Counted from the stretch's first letter, positions 46,481 to 59,623 are shown. The stretch: DNA of 64,000 nucleotides from Phoenix dactylifera (GCF_009389715.1 NC_052399.1:5830585-5894584); one strand, 5' to 3'. Program-made: numbers and translations. The notes: generated by a model not told the origin, from the letters alone.

Positions 46481-49400
46481 CCTCCCTCCCTCCAAATCCC
46501 CTCATCTTTTGATGACGATGCCATGGGAGACCTAGCTTATGGCGCCAGCCCCGATTGATGATCTCTAGCCCGACCTTGATCCATAACCTTCGAGTCCTAA
46601 TCGACAAGCTTTGAACCGATTGATGAGTTTCGACCCCCAATTAACAAGCTCCAACCCTAAATTAACAAGCTCCGACCTTTAATTGACGACCTCGACCTCA
46701 ATCGACAACCACCAGTCCCGATCGACAACCTCCGGCACCCGATGGATGACCTCCGGCACCCAATCGACGACCTCCAACCCTTGATCGACAATCTTCAAGC
46801 CTGATAGATGATCTTTGGCCCTCAATCCACCTCCCCTTCTCTCTCCACCTTTTCTTCTCTCTCGCTTGCTCGTCTCCGCTCACCGGCACCTAATTAGCAC
46901 CGGCATGTATACTATGTTGGCAGGATATAATACCATATCGTACCAGCCCGGTATCTAATCGGTACAAGTCATGGTACCGGTTTTGTAAACCTTGCATTTT
47001 AGAATCTCATTACTAATTTGATATGGCATATGTATAACAAAAAAGAGAAATCTCAATCATTTGGAAAATGCTAGGCCAATTTCAGTATTCATAGATTAGC
47101 ATCTGACTACCAAGGCTAGCTGCTAGCACAAAAAAGAGATAATATGAGAATATACATCCTAAGAACAGATACATTACACAGTTAACTACCATACTAATAG
47201 GTATACACTCTTGTGAATGGCTTGTCAGATGAAAATATATCAAAATTCATTAATTTAATCAGAAATCGAAATGTCCTTATACTATTTTTCTGATAAATTT
47301 TTCAATACACTAATAGATATCGCAATCTTCTTTCTAAAAGTTGGTTCTGGTTAGTTAGCAAAATGATCAGAGAACAGGTTAAAAATACATATATCCCTGA
47401 AGATATGGTTAATGCATGCATTTTGTAAATTTTAATCAACGTCATCAAGTTTGTCTGATGTTGCAAGACTTATTTTGTTATTTTTACATCATAAACAGAT
47501 ATAGAATAGACTGAAAAAGCTAATGATGCTGCAGGCAAGCAACAATACAGCAGGCATATCCCATTCAGAGTTGAAAGAGCTCTTAATCCTCAAAGTCATC
47601 AAGACCTAGTAGGCTAGTAGGCTTAACCGCTTAAGTAATAAAGATAACGTACAGCTTCAACAGCTGGGGATTTAATGTGGGAAACACTAAAATATGCTCA
47701 CCACAAAATAAGCAAATTAAAACAACAGAAAGAAATAAATGTGGTTGCATCCGACCCATAAAATGAATTCTAGAAATTTTGAATAGAATATTATTTGGTA
47801 AGCCGACTAAACATATAGATGGCAAAATAACTTAGCCAAATCTTCAAAGTGTTACTTATTGCATATCTGTCATTCAGTTTGGCGTTTTCTTTTATCTCAA
47901 GAAAACTAATTTTATTGGAAAAAGGAGACATTTACAGGGTAACCATGATCTGGAAAAGTATCGCATTAAGAAGCAAGAAGTAGAAGTTTGTACCAAAACC
48001 ATAGGATCTAAGAACTTATTACTACAAAGATCAGCTCAACACAAGGTCCATGGCACGAGATGCTTCGTTGCAGGAACATTTTACTTTCAGCAATGCACCC
48101 TCAACCATCTCTTGGAATTTGTCACCAATTCAATCCCCAAAAATGGATAATTCAAGCAATCCTACTGCTTATGCCAATAGCTAGTGCTAAACAACTATAA
48201 CTAAATCAATTTTTTAAAACTTCCTAAATCCACATCAACGTTACCCCATAAATGGATCTATATAAAAATAAATATATTTAATGAGTATGACTAAATTATG
48301 ATTTATCAAGTATACCCAGTGTGTTTTATCAAGTATACTAAAACTTTGTTCAGATGACTCTTAAAAGATCTCATTATGTGCCAGAAAAATAAGATCTCAT
48401 TATCTTTTTAGGAGCTCTGCCTCCTTGATCTTTTGTGAGAATCAACATTTACTCCATCGTTAAGATAGTTTTATATGCAAGTTCAAACATAAACAAGACC
48501 AATCATGAATCTTGTATGTCTAAAGCATGACCTTGTATAAATTTCAGATCTCAGTACTCTATGTAGACTTGTTTTAGTTGTATTAAATTTTAGAGAATCC
48601 ATGAACTATGAGTCTTCCATTAGTTTGTATATTTTCTTCAATAAACCCATGAACTAAATAATTTCGAGACGTTTTAATGTGTCACAAACATGAAAAAGGA
48701 TCACAAGGATCTCCTTATAAATAGCACCCTTTGGCATGCACACCAGCAGACCAAGCTGGCCTATCATATCATGGAGGTGAACCAGCCAGAACTTGCGCAC
48801 TATTAAGATGAACATATGTCCTTATGAAAGTGCAGCCAGCTAGCCTGCCTGGTACTTCTCAAGGAATCTTAAACCACTTCAACTATAAATAGATTATGTC
48901 TTTGTCTCTTTAAGCAACTGATTCATACTCAAAGACAGATGACCAGAATCTTAAGTTAAAGGACAAGACTATGGAAAATCAAAATCATCAAGATGCATTA
49001 CCAATCCAGTTTACTACTAGAGTGCCTCTTAGCCATGAAAAAGCCAAGACTAACATTCCGAGGCTCTTTTAGTCTTGAACATAAAAGATGTGAATACTAT
49101 TCTATGCACGAGGGCTTCACAAAGGAAAGGCAAAGACAACAATAAAAGAGGAAACAAAAGAAGCAATTCAACAGAAAATGACCTTGTTATTACATTTACA
49201 CGTCACCATTTTATAGATTGTTGGAATAAGTGCAACCATAAGTAGGGGAAAAAACACCTTGTATCAATTCAAGTTGATGGAAAATCAACATAATGATTTG
49301 CAAGATCTATTAGATGATTAAGCATAAAGCTCAATACCAAACAATTGTTATTGTCATATTTAGACAATGCATCATTCCAGATCAGTCATGTTGTATAAAT

Positions 49401-52400
49401 GCAAACTTTTTGAGACTTGTCGCACTTCATGCTTCAGTGAGAGGCATTTTTGACATGCCTTTATTCTCATACATTTACATTAAGCGAGACACAAAGCAAA
49501 CCAAGGTCCGGCGAACCGGTACTAGGACCCATACCAGTCGGCAAGTGGGTCAGTACAGTACCGATTCGGTATCGTACCGACACACAGTACACTTGGGCAT
49601 GCCAGTTCATTTTTTTAAGTTTTTCAAGTTTAATTAATTGATAATCAATCTTTTCATCTTTTTCAATAATTTTAAGTATAATTTAATTTTTTATATTTTT
49701 TTATGTTTCTATTATTTCGATTTAATCTAAATGATGTATCTTATTGTTTTAAAGTGATACAAAACATAAAATGATTAGTGAAATGTTGGATGCTACAAAA
49801 AGCAAAATGAAATATCTTAAAATCAACTAGTGAGATGAAAAATATAAAATAATACAATCAATTATATATATTTAAAGTACAACGTGCATACCGATATCTA
49901 AAATTCTATCACGTGGCGATGCCTCTCGTAAATATTCGGATCATTAACATAGTCCGGAGGCACATCTACCCACCCCTGTAACCAAACAGCTTTGTAGTCT
50001 TGTATGTTAATTACATAAAAAATGTGCTCTGGATTATAAGCACTCTCGGACCTCTCGCTGAAGCTCTGGCTCTGAGATATACTATGGCTCATAATACATC
50101 TGTGAAGAGGCCTATCCGATTAAGTCGGCAACAAAATTCAACCCGTAAGATGCTCTAGGCCGCGTAAGATGGTAGCCATCGGAAGACGATGTCTTAGAGG
50201 CACCATATTCATATCTGTATCCGCATGACTCATAGGTTGTCTATGGCTACGAATAATAGGATACAATATACGACTTAAAATCTGATACATTTATGAATTC
50301 TACTCCATGTGCAAGGTCATCTACAGCTGCATTATGTCCTCTTGAATGGCCTTGAGAAGCTCGTTTTCTATATACAATCGTATCCTCGAGGTATCTACCG
50401 GATCGTGCACTGTGGTCTCTATCTTGTGTAGTATGCATAAATTGAAACTCAGGTAAATTGAAGACTACTCTGCAGCTGTCTCATAAACAGTAGTCTCATA
50501 TCCTCCACTTTCTCTCTAGTCAGCAGATCTATGACCACCAGAATTGCTGCTCCTGATCTCTAAATCTGAGTGAACTAGCTCCTCCCCCACACTCTCCATG
50601 GGGATTGCAAGTGCCTTTTTTTTTTTTTTTACTAAATAGCTGCATGCTTATCTTTCGTGCCACTCTCTACCTGCTTACCCTTCGTGCTCCTCTCTGCCTG
50701 CTTACCCTTCGTGCTCCTCTCTGCCTGCTTACTCTTCATGCCCTCTGCTTGTTATGAATAAGAGCGAAGGAGGACCAGTGGCTAGTCACTTAAGATTTTT
50801 CACAGACAAACCAAAATAAATCCACCATTCAACTGCACAAATATTGAAGAAAATTACATAGATAGTATCATATTAATAACCACTAACGCCAAGTAAATGT
50901 CCTTTTAATATGTAATATACCTGGATTCATACTTTTCTTACGACAGTTGCTGAGACTCTAAAGCCCTTAGTGCCCTCTCTAAATATTTTGGTCTATAAAA
51001 AAAATAGTATTGTAATATATTAATAATTGAAGATATCAATTAACTTACACATGTCACTTAAATTAACTTACCTTTTCCAAACATAGGATCACAACTTTTG
51101 GCTCAGACTCCATGTCATAAATCACATTACACAAAGCGACCAAAAGAACTGAAACCTCGAGTTCAAATAATATGTTGTAGATAGAGTTCCTTATTATCTT
51201 AGTAAAATTATACAAGTATAGGAGCAGTCTAATTTTTAATATTCTACTTACTTTACAGATGCAAGTCCCTACCCATCGGGTAGTCCCACCGCTGCTCAAT
51301 GATGTCGATGTACTCTTAGGCATCGTTGAATCTGCCTACTTGATCTGAATCTTTACCCTCTCTATCATACAATACAACAAGCCCATCTAGGGGTATCTTT
51401 CGTTGTCTACGGCCTGAAGCACTTCGTACAATGATTTGATAGCATTCACATCTTCTCGGCATGCTGCCAGAATTTTGCCTCATCACCAAGTCCTCGACAG
51501 TGCTCTCTCTAGTGCCAACCCTCGCAAATATACATTTCTACCACTCGGAGCTGACAAATATCAGATGTAGGGTTGCTTTCCTCTCAAGAAAGCTATCAAA
51601 TACAACATACTTGGTAGCAAACCATGTCACTCCTAGTCTCTAGATCTCTCTCCCTGCATACCTCCTCATTAATGATGGGGCACATGCATGGTTATAAATA
51701 TATCTGGTGATGGTTTAGGCTGTCTCAACTGTCTGTTGCATCCTATAAATATCCACTATCTGATATAATGTGCAGCACATCGGGTCCAAAAAATATATAG
51801 TCGCTGCTCCATCAAGATCTCCCCAGCAGCCTTTTATTGTGGTCCATTATCAATGATGACCTGCACGAGCGGTATGATTTTCGCCGTGGTGGGGGGGGAG
51901 GGGAGAAGTTCAAAACACAATGAACGTTGGGAAGACCTGAGAAACTTTCTGGCCTTCCCAAAACTTCTCAGGCCTTCCCAGCACCTCATTTTGACAAAAA
52001 AAAAGGAAACGTGGAGGGGGGCCGGTTTCGAACCAGCCCGAATTGGTGCGAACCATCTGGTTCACACTGATTTCAATTGGAACCGGCCAGTTCCAAACGA
52101 TTTTGGCCGATTCGCGACCAGTTCCGACCGGTTCCAGTCCTTTCCGACCAGTTCGAAACCGGCCCCAAATTCAATAGGCAAACCGACCCAATCCCCCCCC
52201 CCCCACCCACCTGGATCGGCGTAGTACGGGCCAAACCAGACGGTTTGGTCTGGTTCAGCTGGCCTTGAAGCAAACTTAAATCAGAAACCATATTTATTCC
52301 TTTTACGGGAGACATGCACATAAGCGGATTTCGATAAGTGAGTTAACAAAACAATTTAGCAATATCTACCTCCAAAGGTTGTCAATATTTGAGAGAGAGA

Positions 52401-54182
52401 GAGCATATAGGTAAGCTAAGGTTCATTCATTCATGTCAGTTAACCTTTAGTGTTGCATCCCAATTTTTAATTTTCTTGAAGCCTAGTTAAGTTGTCATTC
52501 TTCCTTTCTAGAGAAGTACTAGAAAAGAATCCCACCCTCTGGAGAAAGTATGAGGATTCTTTCAGGATGTTATGCATAAATTTTGAGAAATGTATTCTTC
52601 AGATTATTAACTTTTTCATTAAATAAAAATCTTCCACCTTCATTATTTCTAGTACGATTTTCCTTTCAATTAGGTTGAGGATTCACTTCTTACACTTTGT
52701 GAAAGCTGATATTTCATAATATCTGATAATTATCTTCAGAAATGGGCTTATTTTGACACCAAATTATAAAATCTGTCCGAAATTTCATGGAAGCTTCTCA
52801 ACTCAGCTCCCATAGTTGACAAGGAAAAAGCTTGAATGATGATTGGATTTTTCCCATTTCAAAGTTCCTATGTAGTCAGAATATTTAAATAAGATGTAGA
52901 CCTCAAATTTAAAAATACATGTATGAAACCAGCCAAGCCATAATTATAACTACAACCATCAGACCTTTGTCCAACTATTTGGATCAGCTTCATGAATGAT
53001 CTCTCACTAAGCATTCCTATATAGGGCTCTCTCAAATATTATATCAAGCTTTTCCATAATTATTGTTGCAACTTTGATTTATCTTACCTAAGGTCTTGAA
53101 CTCCAACTCCGTAAATATGGATCTTGTATAAATTGATTTATACAAGAGAGGAAGGATCCGACTCTTAGACTGTGACTGCCGCGAGAAGCGATTAAGAGAT
53201 ACTGCTAATCCTAAAAGTCAAGTCCTTTTTCCTGTCATGTCATTGATCTTGCCATATTTTATTCATCTATGCAAGGAACAAACGTTTGTGATCTGGAATC
53301 ATAATAATCAGATGCAACCAAGTCGCCTTTGTCCAGAGCATCCTAATAACGTGCTAGAACAGTTATATACCCAGCTTTCCCCAACTCATATTGTAGAGAT
53401 ATTCCGAGTGAAATAGTTTGTGTCAATTGATTTTGAAAATCATGCACAATTCACGAAGATAACAATCTTGAAAACTACGTTATTTCCCCTTTTTTCGTTA
53501 AAATAAATTAAACGACTACGAGGCAAAGAATCCACTGGCAAGATCTACGACGAAGACACCTTTTTGTTAAGCATTCCCAAGTGTGCTTGTGAGTAGACTC
53601 GGAGTCTTCTTCAATTAGAAAAATCAATCAAAAGTAGATTAATGGAGGAAGAGAAGGTATAGAATAATTAGCCACCGTCCGATGTCTCCAATGCTTGTCT
53701 CCATCTCCCGGTGACAGCAAGTAATCAAGAAAGGCGATGGAAAATCTAAACGGTAATGTGATCACTTAGCAATAAATCGAAGTGACCGAACTTACCAGGA
53801 GAGCGCGAAGGAAGCAACGGCGCAGGCCCTAGGCCCACCGGCAGTGAGCCCCCGGCCGAAGAAGAGGCAGCGGGTGACGGCGCTCACCACCGCCTGGCTC
53901 ACCAGCAGCATCCCGAACGCCCCCATCCCGTACGCCGTCGACGCGTCCGAGTCGTACTGGCAGTACGTCCGCTCATCATACTCGTCTGGCACCACCCTCC
54001 CCTTTATAATAAGAGAATTAAGGAAGAAAAAGTTGGAAACAAAGGGCAAGGGAGATAGAAGAAGGGGAAAAGGGAGTGAGAGAACTCACCGTGCTCCTTC
54101 TCATCTCTGCTCCCACGGCGAGGACAAAGGCGAAGAGGTCGAGGAACAAGATCACGACCACCACCGGAATGGAGATCCCCAT
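45609..54182 (-). CDS. DUF1218 four-pass membrane protein, three exons
   Basis: Exons on the minus strand are 54182-54090, 54001-53796 and 45906-45609. Donors GTGAGT and GTAAGT and both AG acceptors fit, phases agree, and the product has 198 residues. It has four hydrophobic segments: ~5-26 (start MGISIPVVVVILFLDLFAFV), ~55-79 (YGMGAFGMLLVSQAVVS), ~90-114 and ~141-163 (VFAAAAALILVSMVASLLFYW). Conserved DUF1218 features are C45 in TYCQYDSDASTAYG and the basic loop YYAKRDLSSCAALRKG before the last span. The family includes Arabidopsis MWL (lignin-modifying wall), VCC and DEAL proteins of the endoplasmic reticulum or plasma membrane. Which subgroup this belongs to is not decided here. Intron 2 is 7.9 kb and full of repeats. 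Confidence 0.94.
46240..46994. repeat. repeat-rich patch in DUF1218 intron 2 with hAT-like right end
   Basis: It contains GAACCGAACCAGTTAGAAACC-like sequence, a (TC)n plus (CCCT)n run (46449-46495) and degenerate ~20-27 bp units around GATCGACAACCTCCGGCACCC (46560-46830). It ends in TTTTGTAAACCTTG at 46994, which read inward resembles the CAAGG start of the hAT elements at 39.5 and 49.5 kb. No matching left end or target duplication was found. Confidence 0.45.
46995..49493. other. DUF1218 intron 2, unclassified AT-rich part
   Basis: About 2.5 kb of AT-rich intron without recognisable coding sequence, tandem repeat or element terminus. Confidence 0.5.
49502..52267 (-). mobile_element. hAT DNA transposon, complete ends, decayed transposase
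   Basis: Left end CAAGGTCCGGCGAACC and right end read inward CAAGGCCAGCTGAACC. A perfect 8-bp target duplication AAGCAAAC lies at 49494-49501 and 52268-52275. The sub-terminal regions are rich in GAACCGG and GGTTCGAACC motifs. The minus-strand interior holds a broken transposase. Total length is 2,766 bp. It sits in intron 2 of the DUF1218 gene, in the same strand sense as the gene. Confidence 0.92.
50640..51890 (-). pseudogene. hAT transposase (DUF659-type) pseudogene
   Basis: Reading from 51890 downward gives recognisable hAT transposase pieces across frames: QVIIDNGPQ (usual VVTDNAANY), KAAGEILMEQR, FWTRCAAHYI, ITRYIYNHACAPSLMRRYAG, GVTWFATKYVVFDSFLERKATL, IFVSSEW, then DYPMGRDLHL. Stops and frameshifts are frequent. 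Downstream is a charged linker with a 9-residue repeat (KQAERSTKG, two full copies and variants; 27-bp DNA period at about 50660-50750). The catalytic architecture is destroyed, so it is inactive. Confidence 0.85.
52276..53795. other. DUF1218 intron 2, part nearest exon 2
   Basis: No coding sequence or element was recognised apart from a short GA run near 52395. It ends at the exon 2 donor (GTAAGT on the minus strand, 53795-53790). Confidence 0.5.
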
Positions 54183-54869
54183 CACCACTACTGTTCCCCG
54201 CTGAGATTATGAGATCCCCTTATACCTTACTCGCTTCTTGGAAATCTTATATTCCAGTCTACCTCTCTACTCTCCAGCGAGCCCTACTTTCCCTTTGTTT
54301 CGTTCATCTAACGTCTCTGCCGCTGCTCTTGCTTTTTTTACTCTTTTCTCGTTTACTGCCACCTTTTTGACCGGCGCTGACGATTTTGACATGTATTGGG
54401 AGCTAACTATTGTCCGTTTGAATGATTGAGTAATTAAAAAACAAAGCGGCCGAAACAAAAAACAATTAGGCTGACATTATAGAATATTTATATTAAATAA
54501 TTTTTTTTATTTTATTATATTTTTTCTGATGCCTATTTAAAAAAATAAAAATCAAATAAGAAGAGTGCTACTTTTATTAATGGAGCCTATCAATCTAATA
54601 ACTAAAAAAAAAACTGCATGCGTCAAAAAAAAAAATTATATATAAAGAAATTCTATCCATATCCTTTTTCCTCCTCATCAAATATTTTCATCTACTCTCT
54701 TTCCTATCAAACCATCTATCCTATTCCTATCATGAAATCTTTTTTTTCCTTCCAAATTTCTTTCTCCTCCTCCAAATTTCCCTCTCTTTTCTAATATTTG
54801 TACATAAAAATTCACAAAATCTAAGGAATGGTATGTATATAATTTATTATATAAGACAAAGCTAGAAAA

Positions 54870-55370
54870 CTTTGTACTAGTACTGATGAACACTATGTTC
54901 TAAAAACTTATATATTAATTTATCTAAAGGTATATATTAGCTTGCTAAATGACTAATTTGTTGGTGTGTATCATCTAATTATGTAGTATGTATTGATAAA
55001 AAGTATATTCTAAAAGCTGTGTATCGATTTACCTGAATGTATGTATTAAATCATTACTGAATATATCAAATAAGCTTGTAATACGTATCAAAAAGTCGAC
55101 GAATGTGTATCACCAGCCATAGAGTATGTTTTGGTGAAAATGATATTCTGCAAACTATGCATTAATTTGCTTGTAAGTGTGTATTGGGTTCCAAATGACT
55201 CATTTACTAAATATGTATCATCTAACCGTATAATGTGTACTGGTGGCACTATATTTTAGAAACTATATATCGATTGATCTAAATATATGTATTGACTTGT
55301 TAGATAATTAATTTGTTTGGTGTGTACTACTTAACTATGTAGAATACAGCGGTAAAAAATATATTTTAGA
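54870..55370. repeat. decayed tandem repeat, ~109-bp period
   Basis: Four diverged units share, in order, a [AG]TATATTCTA.AA[AG]CT-like core, TATCGATTTA-like sequence, GTATGTATT[AG], and GTGTATCATCTAA.TATGTA. They start near 54880, 54988, 55127 and 55236, with a partial unit near 55346. Spacing is about 109 bp except for one longer interval (139 bp). Composition is AT-rich. It may be an old satellite fragment. Confidence 0.7.
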
Positions 55371-55536
55371 AATAAAAAAATACCACATACAATTTTATTT
55401 TATTTTATTTTATTTTAATCATGAAATTGAAGACTCCATTGATAGAAAGAGTTTTTGATTTTTAGTTTTTTTTTAACTAGATATTAGTGGAAATATGGGC
55501 AAAATTAAAAGTTTTCTTTTTCTACCCATATGATAC

Positions 55537-55575
55537 TGGAGTCTGGAGTCTGGAGTCTGGAGTCTGGAGTCTGGA
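55537..55575. repeat. 9-bp minisatellite (CTGGAGTCT), four to five copies
   Basis: Perfect tandem GGAGTCT-containing 9-mers. On the complementary strand this reads as a Ser/Arg/Leu/Gln/Thr/Pro-type peptide repeat without other gene evidence. Confidence 0.9.
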
Positions 55576-56262
55576 AGCGGAGGGGACCGAGTGGGTCGGA
55601 CGGTGCAGAAGGGAAGATTTCCGTGTTTTATTGGGTTTTCTAGTATTATCATCGGGTGTATGGTAAAGCACAGCGGACAGAGGTGTACACAAATCAAAAG
55701 CCTTGCAGGGCTCCGTTTTTTATGTTTCGCCCCTTAATCGCTTCCATATCTCTTTCCATGGGTGCCACGCTGTGCTGGTAGGACAGTTTCTTTCTTTAAG
55801 TGGCTCAAGGACTATTACACCAGGATTTGAGTGCCATAGCCAAAACGAAATGAAATTAAGATCTATTCTTTTTTCAAAAGAATGATTTTAACGATTAACA
55901 GCTAAAATAAATTTCTAAAAAGATAGGATTAACAAGTTGGCTGATCAGCCATGATAAGTACAAAAAGCCATGCTTGTACAAAAAAAAAAAAAGTTGGCTT
56001 ATAGTTAGCGGCAACCTATATTCCAGAAGTCATAAGACCTTGAAGTTTTAATTTTGTAGATCTTTGGATGTAACTTGCTGATGTGAGGATCTGGATTAAG
56101 ATCGGTCACCATCAGAGGTGTGTTGAAGTTAGCCGAGATCGAGATACGCCAAAGTCGGTTGACACTAAGGTATGATGAGGTCGGCCGAAACTGGAAAAAA
56201 AGGCAGGAGATCAACCAGCACAAAAGTCCATTTATCGAAAGGTTTCCAGCAAGGAACCTCTG

Positions 56263-56702
56263 TGTGAGAACTTATGTGGACATGTATTTAGTCTCATATT
56301 AGTTATTCGCTGGATAGATTTTGGGTACTTATACAGTACCAAAAAACTCAAATAATACCTTTTGGCTAGCTATTTTGGATAATATCCTGAGTTGTGACAA
56401 ATGGTATCCGAGCGAATCCAGCCCATAACCTATATAGACTAAAAGATACAACAACACAGATCCATAGGGGCTGACTATGGACCGATCATAGTGTTTGTGA
56501 TTAGATTTAAATGGATTTAAACCTTTAGCCTGACGAGAACGTCAAAGCTTAAACGGAGAAAATATGTGAGGACTCGTGCAGGGCGTATATTTAGTCCCAC
56601 ATCGGTTATTCGTTTGGTAGATTTTAGGTACTTATACAGGATCAAGGAATCCAAATAATATCTTTCGGCTAACCATTTTGGGTGAAATCCTAAATTGTGA
56701 CA
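56263..56702 (+). mobile_element. TRIM (miniature LTR retrotransposon)
   Basis: Two direct repeats of 137-138 bp (56263-56399 and 56565-56702) both start TGTGAG and end GTGACA. Directly after the first is a primer-binding site, TGGTATCCGAGC at 56402-56413, one base different from the usual initiator-Met tRNA complement. A purine-rich ACGGAGAAAATA tract precedes the second. The ~165-bp interior is non-coding. No clear 5-bp target duplication was found. It must move using proteins of an autonomous element. Confidence 0.82.
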
Positions 56703-56871
56703 AAGTCTAAGCAAAATGGCTGCCACCTATGTTTTCTTTTATGTTGTTCCTATCTTGCAAGCCGACCATCGTCGTCGATTACTGTCGTGAACTCTCACCA
56801 CCATGGGATGTCGTTATCCGGCTATCGCCGCTATGGGACACCACCCTTGCATCCATCTCTCCTCTCTACCC

Positions 56872-56918
<47 letters not shown>

Positions 56919-58435
56919 ACTAGCCAAGGGGACCTGGTGGATGGTCCCAAGTTTCCACTCAATGAACCCTTTGGTGACCCAGAAGAGGATACCGGGCTAT
57001 CATTTTTCCATTTTAGGATTTTGATGTTTGGATTTAATTGCATAGGGGAGCAACCATCTGTGCAAGAAGGCCTTGGGCTGGGGATCATGCACTCTTGTTC
57101 TTAAATCGAGTTAAAGGTTGGTACATGCTAAGTTGAGTCTATCACCAATAAAGATAAGAATTTTCAAACATTAATCACCAATATCCATAAGCTAATTTTT
57201 TGCATTAGTCATTTTGCTTTGCGTGGTATATGATAATTGCTCATTGTACACTTATATGTTAACTATATATATGGTTCTTTGTGAATTTATGTATCATTTA
57301 TTACTGATTTTGGTTTGCGTCGACTATGGTACTTGCGTACATCAAATTTTGAAAAAAAAAATATGGCCTTAAATTATATTTACTTAACAAGCATGCAAAT
57401 GAATTTTACATCTAAATGGTGGGTAGTGGTACTCTGAACTAGCTACATTATTGATGCCCTATCATGGGCTAGAAACCTAGTAGTTGTTGATGCCCCACCA
57501 CAGATTGAAAATGTGATACTGTTGATGTCCCGCCAAAGATCGGAATCATGGTTGTGGTTGTCCAAAGTTAAGAATCTAAATGTTATCGGATCCAATATAT
57601 ACTAATCTAAGATATTTATTAGATGTGATTTATTGCACAAAAGATCTGTTTTTTCTATGCACGTTTTATAATTCTGGTATTTTATGGCATGCAATTTATA
57701 TAAATAATAGTTATTTGATAATTTTTTATTTATTATTATACTAATAGTGTTGGTGTGTGGAAATTTTTATTGGGCTATAAAGCTCAATCGCTTTTTTTTC
57801 CATGTCTCAAGATGCTTAGTCTCGATTGGATTGGATGCAAAGTTCGAGCAATGAAATCATTAATTAGCTAGTTTATTTTCTAGTGCCAAAATGAACATTT
57901 GAAAGTTTTTAAATTAATTAAGTTTGATTATTTGATCATGGTGAATTTACATAGTTGGATATATTAAGACAATTATATATTAATTTAGATTTTTGGTGCT
58001 ATGAATTTTGTTCATTTTATGGATCTTGCATGATCTCTAATGACCTTTAAGGCACTGCCTTAGGAGTTATGCAGCCATGTCATATGATCTACCTCTGGAG
58101 ATGGGTTTGGAGTATGATAGATGATGGATTAACATGCCTTGCACGTTCTCTTGAGGCTTACTCTAGATTTCCTTCAATAATCAAAGTTTCATTTAGAAAT
58201 TTTGAAATAATTCCCTTAAACTCGCTACCAGAGATTCTTGTAGTGAAAATAGATTCATTATTTTGTCATTAGAAACAATTTTTAATTTGATTTCAGCTGG
58301 TTGAGAATCCACAAAGTCCTCACTCCCTTCCTCACCGTCCTCCACGAGGCCGGCGTCCAGAGCTGCGAACTCTGCCAGGTCATCCACCGCCGTCCGGGGC
58401 TCATCATCTCATCTCCAACGTCATCGGACAAGCCG
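56703..58435. other. intergenic, low-complexity and minor repeats
   Basis: A (TC)n run lies at 56875-56917. Three loose units beginning TTGATG[CT]CC occur near 57451, 57490 and 57527. The open frames at 58069-58272 and on the minus strand at 58193-58387 have no recognised domain. No gene is supported. Confidence 0.45.
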
Positions 58436-58800
58436 TTAAAAAGGCAGAATCGACGTGGTTCGCTTGGGCCCGGCCGCGCGCTCCCCCGCAGCCACCGTCC
58501 GCGGGCAGATCCCGAGCTTGCGCAACCCCACGATCGGCAGGGTCGCCGCCATCAGTCGGAGTATCTTCCCGTCGTCCGTGAACGTCCGCCCCGTCGAGAA
58601 CCTCCTCGCCGCGAAGCCCATCACGGCCGAGAGCGCCAAGGGCACGGCGGCCGAGGCACGGGCGCAGGCCGAGCGGTTGGCTCCGAGCTCGTTGCCCACC
58701 AGGGAGGAGATGCCAAAGCCGAGGAAACAGGTGAACCCGTACGTAGACAAGGGGAAGAAGTTGGCCCACGTGGACCAGACAATTGGGAAACACGTCTCCT
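58436..58800 (-). pseudogene. MATE (DETOXIFICATION-type) transporter fragment
   Basis: On the minus strand about 120 residues match the C-terminal half of a plant MATE cation/proton antiporter: the signature GNELGANR (58697-58674), ARASAAVPLALSAVMG, then ILRLMAATLPIVGLRKLGICP. In working proteins the last motif continues as a Cys-Gly-containing QTxGCGVLRG stretch; here it becomes RTVAAGERAAG, so the frame is corrupt. All N-terminal membrane spans and the end of the protein are absent. A GC-rich island in AT-rich DNA with no introns fits a retrocopy or a captured fragment. It is not functional. Confidence 0.8.
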
Positions 58801-59623
58801 TTCCCTCGCATTCCCTTCGAATCAAATGAATCCACGCCGACCGCTTCTCACCTCGAATTCAAATCCGGCTCTAGTGGCTTCTCACCGAAATCCTAAACCC
58901 TCCCCACCTCCGTTCTCTCTTTTTCAAACGCTTTCGTGTTATTAAAACCCTAACTCCTCTGGGTGGGGGAGCTTTTAAATGTTTCTGGTAGTAATCTATC
59001 CAGCTGATGGCTTTTGAATCCTCTAGCGCCGACGATGGTTCTCCTATTTGCGTTCTATTGTATATTAATCTGTTCGTGTCGTTGATACCATGAAAGAAAG
59101 TATCATTGTTATTGATATTTTACTTAAGTGCATCTTCTCTATTTTGTACTGCTTCTGTAGTCATCGATGATTAAAACTGAGTCCTGTAGAAAATATCATT
59201 GTTCTTACTAGAATTTTGTCGAAGTTATTGGTCAAGCATGCGAGATTAGACTATTATCCATGCTCTCTTCCTATTGGGACATAAGAATTGCAATTACGTC
59301 TCTTGAATGGAGAGTTTTGGGCTGTTATTATGGGACATCGAAGTTGATAGATTCCAGATGTCATCAAGGTTAGGTTTTTTGTTTCTGGAAAGCTACTTTA
59401 TTTCGGATTAAAGCAAAAAAAAGACTAATATGCCTGAGTTTTAGGTGTATCAGTAAATTTAAGTTTAGAAAGATTATCATTAATTTTGGGTCTCTTTAGA
59501 TCAATCATTCAGTTTGAGAATTCTGGACAGTCGTATTTGGAGAAAGCAGAAATATGGTTTTCTTGTCCTAATTAAATTTGTATGAAAAATCTTGATTTTT
59601 GCCTCATTAAAGTTTTTCTTTTT
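58801..59623. other. intergenic, nothing recognised
   Basis: AT-rich beyond 58950. No coding sequence, element terminus or tandem repeat was seen. Confidence 0.5.

Larger units (their letters stand above)
54183..56262. other. intergenic upstream of DUF1218 gene
   Basis: The first ~250 bp should hold the DUF1218 promoter; TATAAG-like sequence lies 40-70 bp before its ATG on the minus strand. The rest is AT-rich, with the tandem repeats listed separately. No gene is recognised. Confidence 0.45.
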
